Source: Leptolyngbya sp. SIO4C5
Lineage (GTDB): Bacteria > Cyanobacteriota > Cyanobacteriia > Phormidesmidales > Phormidesmidaceae
Direction: 5' to 3'
DNA: 8,481 bases
NCBI GenBank assembly: GCA_010671965.1
Contig: JAAHIC010000147.1
Span: 1 to 8,481 of the forward strand
The notes under the pieces are model-generated. The model saw only the letters and a program-made list of their open reading frames with translations, made no database searches and was not told where the DNA came from. The position numbers were made by a program, and so were the translations under genes. Shown piece by piece: positions 5,742 to 8,481 of the stretch (positions are counted from its first letter, which is position 1; every line of letters begins with the position of its first letter).

Positions 5742-6485
5742 GTGAAGCTATTTGTTTATCACACGCCCGAAGAGGTTCCTGCAGACGCTGCTCCTGACTG
5801 CGCGATCGCTATTGATGTCTTACGCGCTACCTCCACAATGGCAGCCGCCTTTGCCGCCGGAGCAGAAGCCATCCAGGTTTTTAGCGACATTGATGAGCTG
5901 CTGCAGGTCAGTGAACAATGGCCCACGGAAAAGCGGATTCGAGCTGGGGAAAGGGGCGGTGCGCGGGTAGACGGCTGCGACTTGGGCAATTCTCCTTTAG
6001 ATCACAATCCTGAACAGACCCAAGGGCGGCGGCTATTTATGAGCACCACCAACGGCACCCGCTGTCTGCAGCGAATTCAGCAGGCTCCAACCGTAATTAC
6101 CTCAGCCCTGACTACCCGGCAGGCCACCGTGGAATTTCTACTCAAGAAGCAGCCAGAAACGGTTTGGCTGGTGGGTTCTGGCTGGGAAGGCACCTACTCT
6201 CTAGAAGATACGGTCTGCGCCGGGGCGATCGCCCACGGCCTGATTGCCGCCACGGGCGAAACCTTTGCCACCCTAGCGGGCAACGACGCTTTAGTAGCCG
6301 CAGTGGCGCTCTATCTCCACTGGCAAGATCAGCTCTTGGCCCTGATGCAGCAGGCCACTCACGGCCAGCGGCTGCTGCGGCTCGATAACACCGCCGATTT
6401 AGAATACTGCGCTCAGCTTGATATCTTGCCGATCGTGCCGATTCAGCAAGAGGCAGGCGTGCTAGTTCCCCAAACCGTTCAATGA
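5742..6485 (+). CDS. comB: ComB-family protein (putative 2-phosphosulfolactate phosphatase)
   Basis: A 247-residue member of the ComB family, a magnesium-dependent hydrolase that removes phosphate from 2-phosphosulfolactate in archaeal coenzyme M synthesis. Conserved blocks are [10 protein letters not shown] (23-32), RAGERGG (67-73), LGNSP (81-85), STTNGT (101-106), GSGWEG (145-150), [11 protein letters not shown] (153-163) and [15 protein letters not shown] (219-233). All are intact and the length is normal. The GTG start is well fixed: an in-frame TAA at 5733-5735 leaves no earlier start, and KLFVYHTPE is the usual cyanobacterial N-terminus. No ribosome site precedes it. Cyanobacteria are not known to make coenzyme M, so the true substrate is uncertain, perhaps another phosphorylated C3 sulfonate. 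It is followed after 117 bases by the flavoprotein gene on the same strand. Confidence 0.93.
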   Translation: MKLFVYHTPEEVPADAAPDCAIAIDVLRATSTMAAAFAAGAEAIQVFSDIDELLQVSEQWPTEKRIRAGERGGARVDGCDLGNSPLDHNPEQTQGRRLFMSTTNGTRCLQRIQQAPTVITSALTTRQATVEFLLKKQPETVWLVGSGWEGTYSLEDTVCAGAIAHGLIAATGETFATLAGNDALVAAVALYLHWQDQLLALMQQATHGQRLLRLDNTADLEYCAQLDILPIVPIQQEAGVLVPQTVQ

Positions 6486-6505
6486 GACCCCGCTGAGTCT
6501 TAGAT

Positions 6506-6603
6506 CTGCTAAAAACCTGCTTTTTCTCCCCAGCTTCTCAGCTAGAATTCAGCTATTCCCCCTAGGCTCAGAACATTGACGTTTAGCAGCGGGAGAAAAA
6601 CAG
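6506..6603 (+). promoter_or_regulatory. Crossing complementary pairs covering the flavoprotein ribosome site
   Basis: Two inverted pairs lie in the comB-flavoprotein gap. CTGCTAAA (6506-6513) pairs with TTTAGCAG (6582-6589). TTTTTCTCCC (6521-6530) pairs perfectly with GGGAGAAAAA (6591-6600) and can extend by CTG/CAG (6517-6519 with 6601-6603) past one bulged C. The order of the arms is A-B-A'-B', so they form a pseudoknot or alternative structures. The second pair buries the Shine-Dalgarno GGGAG (6591-6595) and the G of the GTG start. A -10-like TAGAAT (6543-6548) lies between the arms; transcripts starting there would lack both 5' arms. This is visible as sequence; function is inferred. Confidence 0.4.
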
Positions 6604-8030
6604 TGGCAGTTGATTATGACTTGGTGGTGATTGGTGGGGGGTCAGCAGGGTTAGTGGTAGCGAGCGCCGGTGCTCAGCTCAACGCCAAAGTAGCCCTGAT
6701 TGAAAAAGAACCGAAACTAGGCGGAGATTGCCTGCACTACGGCTGCGTGCCGAGTAAGTCCCTCATTCATGCCGCTCGCGTTGCCTATGAGGTCAAACAT
6801 GCCGGGCGCTTTGGTATTTACACTCAGCTCAACGAAATTAAGCTCAACGAAGCCCTGGGGCATGTCCATCGGGTAATTGAGACCATTCAGCACCACGACT
6901 CACCGGAGCGGTTTGAGTCTCTGGGAGTAGAGGTGATCTTTGGCAGCGGCCAGTTTACCGACCCTCAAACGCTGGAGGTCAATGGCCGCCAGCTCAGGGC
7001 CAGAAATTTTGTTATTGCCACAGGTTCTCACCCGGCTCTACCGCCAATCGAGGGACTGCGGGAAGCAGGCTACTTGACCAACATGAACGTCTTCAAGCTG
7101 CAGACGCAGCCAGCGGCGCTGGCCGTAATTGGAGCGGGGCCAATTGGCTGTGAGCTGGGGCAGTCTTTTCATCGGCTAGGCACTGAAGTGACGATGATTT
7201 CCAGCCGCGACCAGATTATGCCGAAGGAAGATCCAGAAGCGGCGGCGGTGGTGCAGCAGCAGCTAGAAGCAGAAGGAATTCGGATTCTCTACGGCCAGCG
7301 GGCGCAGAAGGTTGAGGTCATTGAGGGCCGCAAGCACGTCTGGACAGATACAGGCGAAAAGATTGTGGTGGATGAGATTTTGCTGTCCACCGGGCAGGTA
7401 CCCAACGTCAACGCCCTGAATTTGCAGGCAGCCGGGGTAGAGGTGGGCAAAGAGGGGATCAAGGTCAACGAAAAGCTGCAGACCACTAATCCCAAGATTT
7501 ACGCGGCAGGGGACGTGATTGGCGGCTATCAGTTTACCCATGTAGCTGGCTATGAGGCGGCGGTGGTTCTGCAAAATGCCCTGTTTTTACCCACCAAAAA
7601 GGCGGACTACCGGGTGATTCCCTGGGCTACCTTCACCGAGCCGGAACTGGCGCGGGTGGGTCTGACAGAGGAGCAGGCGCGATCGCGCCATGATGATGTC
7701 TACGTGCTGAAGCAAGAGTTCTCTGGCGTTGACCGGGCGCTAGCTGAAGCCGCAGGCATCGGCTTTGCCAAAATCATCACCCGCAGCAGCGGCGAAATTT
7801 TGGGAGCGCATATCGTCGGCCCTGCCGCCGGAGAGCTCATTCACGAAGTCGTCTTGGCCATGAGCCATAATCTCAAGGTGGGGGCGCTCACGGGGATTCA
7901 TGTCTATCCCACCCTGGCGGAAGTGACCAGCAAAGCAGCCCTGCAGTTGAAAAAGCGCAAGTACGCCGAGAATGACTTCTTGCAGAATTTCCTGCGCAAG
8001 TTCTTTAATTTCCGGCGATCGATTGCCTGA
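6603..8030 (+). CDS. FAD-dependent pyridine nucleotide-disulfide oxidoreductase (MerA/Lpd-like)
   Basis: A 475-residue class I flavoprotein disulfide reductase, a family that passes electrons from NAD(P)H through FAD to a cysteine pair. It has the FAD-binding VVIGGGSAG (8-16), the redox pair Cys43/Cys48 in GGDCLHYGCVPSK (40-52), ATGSHP (139-144), the NAD(P)-binding VIGAGPIGCELG (175-186), the FAD-contacting IYAAGDVIGG (299-308) and a complete dimerisation domain ending IHVYPTLAEV (432-441). The residue before PT, His in lipoamide dehydrogenase and glutathione reductase, is Tyr435 here, as in mercuric reductases. There is no N-terminal HMA domain and no C-terminal Cys pair, so mercury reduction is unlikely. 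The substrate is unknown. GTG at 6603 is chosen over a TTG at 6576 because GGGAG sits 7 bases before it and the protein then starts MAVDYDLVVIGG, normal for the family. Confidence 0.92.
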   Translation: MAVDYDLVVIGGGSAGLVVASAGAQLNAKVALIEKEPKLGGDCLHYGCVPSKSLIHAARVAYEVKHAGRFGIYTQLNEIKLNEALGHVHRVIETIQHHDSPERFESLGVEVIFGSGQFTDPQTLEVNGRQLRARNFVIATGSHPALPPIEGLREAGYLTNMNVFKLQTQPAALAVIGAGPIGCELGQSFHRLGTEVTMISSRDQIMPKEDPEAAAVVQQQLEAEGIRILYGQRAQKVEVIEGRKHVWTDTGEKIVVDEILLSTGQVPNVNALNLQAAGVEVGKEGIKVNEKLQTTNPKIYAAGDVIGGYQFTHVAGYEAAVVLQNALFLPTKKADYRVIPWATFTEPELARVGLTEEQARSRHDDVYVLKQEFSGVDRALAEAAGIGFAKIITRSSGEILGAHIVGPAAGELIHEVVLAMSHNLKVGALTGIHVYPTLAEVTSKAALQLKKRKYAENDFLQNFLRKFFNFRRSIA

Positions 8031-8055
8031 TCTCTGGCCCGCTCCCTGGAGAAAT

Positions 8056-8082
8056 GGGGATAGACCGGATCAGGCCGTCCCC
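8056..8082 (+). other. Stem-loop after the flavoprotein gene
   Basis: GGGGA (8056-8060) pairs with TCCCC (8078-8082), and an inner CGG/CCG (8066-8068, 8075-8077) continues it past a 5-base bulge. It lies in the 108-base gap before dapL and may end the flavoprotein transcript, but no T-run follows. I see no clear dapL promoter in the remainder of this gap. Confidence 0.25.
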
Positions 8083-8138
8083 ACCCTCTCATACACCTGA
8101 TAAGCTGATTGAGGGCGTTTTGTGACTCAATTGGATGT

Positions 8139-8481
8139 ATGGCAACCGTTAACGACAACTATCTAAAGCTCAAGGCTGGCTACCTGTTTCCGGAGATTGC
8201 GCGGCGGGTCAACACTTTTGCCGAGGCAAACCCAGAGGCGCAAATCATCAAGCTGGGAATCGGTGACGTGACTGAGCCTTTACCAGAAGCCTGCCGCGCC
8301 GCCATGATTCAGGCGGTAGAAGACATGGGCGATCGCGAGTCTTTCAAGGGCTATGGCCCGGAACAGGGCTATCTCTGGCTGCGAGAAAACATTGCCATGC
8401 ATGATTTCCAATCTCGCGGCTGCGACGTAGACGCCTCGGAAGTGTTTGTTTCGGACGGGGCCAAGTGCGATACGGGCAATA
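8139..8481 (+). CDS. dapL: LL-diaminopimelate aminotransferase DapL, N-terminal part
   Basis: A PLP-dependent class I/II aminotransferase that makes LL-diaminopimelate from tetrahydrodipicolinate and glutamate in one step. It is the usual cyanobacterial and plant route to lysine and peptidoglycan precursor. The 114 codons present read [18 protein letters not shown], then [30 protein letters not shown] and [11 protein letters not shown], all characteristic of DapL. The gene runs off the right edge; the family is about 410 residues long, so roughly 300 residues including the PLP lysine lie outside. ATG at 8139 gives the expected N-terminus; a second ATG at 8135 is out of frame. The ribosome site is weak (TTGGA directly upstream). 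Confidence 0.96.
   Translation, partial: MATVNDNYLKLKAGYLFPEIARRVNTFAEANPEAQIIKLGIGDVTEPLPEACRAAMIQAVEDMGDRESFKGYGPEQGYLWLRENIAMHDFQSRGCDVDASEVFVSDGAKCDTGN

Larger units (their letters stand above)
576..8336. repeat. Dispersed HIP1 octamers (GCGATCGC), 12 copies
   Basis: Copies begin at 576, 728, 1000, 1085, 1507, 2648, 3420, 5604, 5802, 6225, 7679 and 8329. Eleven are inside genes and one (5604) is intergenic. This palindrome is heavily over-represented in many cyanobacterial genomes. Four of the twelve fall in the PIN-like gene; the YihY-type and DUF2085 genes have none. Confidence 0.95.

Noticed and set aside
6511..6525. AAAAA-cctgc-TTTTT after comB as an intrinsic terminator
   Set aside because: The stem would be only A-T pairs with no GC-rich part. 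The T-run is better explained as one arm of the longer pairing with 6591-6600.
6826..6851. Direct repeat AGCTCAACGAA, two copies 15 bases apart in the flavoprotein gene
   Set aside because: It is in frame and encodes two LNE tripeptides in a variable loop; a small local duplication without evident function.
7904..8158. Minus-strand frame spanning the flavoprotein end and the dapL start
   Set aside because: It overlaps two confidently identified genes on the other strand and shows no motif.

Overview
The window is ordinary-looking cyanobacterial chromosome. Twelve copies of the octamer GCGATCGC (HIP1) lie in about 8.5 kb, where chance predicts well under one. The proteins also fit: an EGY-type site-2 protease, a RCK-bearing SLC13 permease, a ComB homologue beginning KLFVYHTPE, and LL-diaminopimelate aminotransferase. 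The base composition is moderately GC-rich, which would suit a Leptolyngbya/Nodosilinea-like filamentous lineage, but that placement is only a guess.

Layout from left to right. (1) Bases 2-69 are an inverted copy of bases 169-234 and cut off the 5' part of a site-2 protease gene; only its C-terminal ~123 codons follow (61-432, +). (2) Seven bases later comes a 243-residue protein with a degenerate PIN-like N-terminal domain and one C-terminal membrane helix (440-1171, +). (3) Three genes on the minus strand follow, transcribed from right to left: a YihY/BrkB-type membrane protein (3893-4873), an SLC13-type permease with two RCK_C/TrkA-C domains (1931-3718) and APS kinase cysC (1252-1806). The last two suggest anion (probably sulfate) uptake next to sulfate activation. 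(4) A divergent 114-base gap separates this block from a DUF2085 membrane protein (4988-5518, +). (5) comB (5742-6485, +), a MerA/lipoamide-dehydrogenase-like flavoprotein (6603-8030, +) and the start of dapL (8139-8481, +) complete the window.

There is no mobile element, CRISPR array, tRNA, rRNA or phage gene, and no gene-free stretch over 300 bases (the longest is 5519-5741, 223 bases). I did not find a clear undescribed multi-gene system. The observations most worth a second look are: the 59-base perfect inverted repeat at the left edge, probably an assembly or amplification foldback; two crossing complementary pairs before the flavoprotein gene, one of which covers its Shine-Dalgarno sequence and the first base of its GTG; a comB start that looks leaderless; and the degenerate PIN-plus-membrane-anchor protein beside the intramembrane protease.
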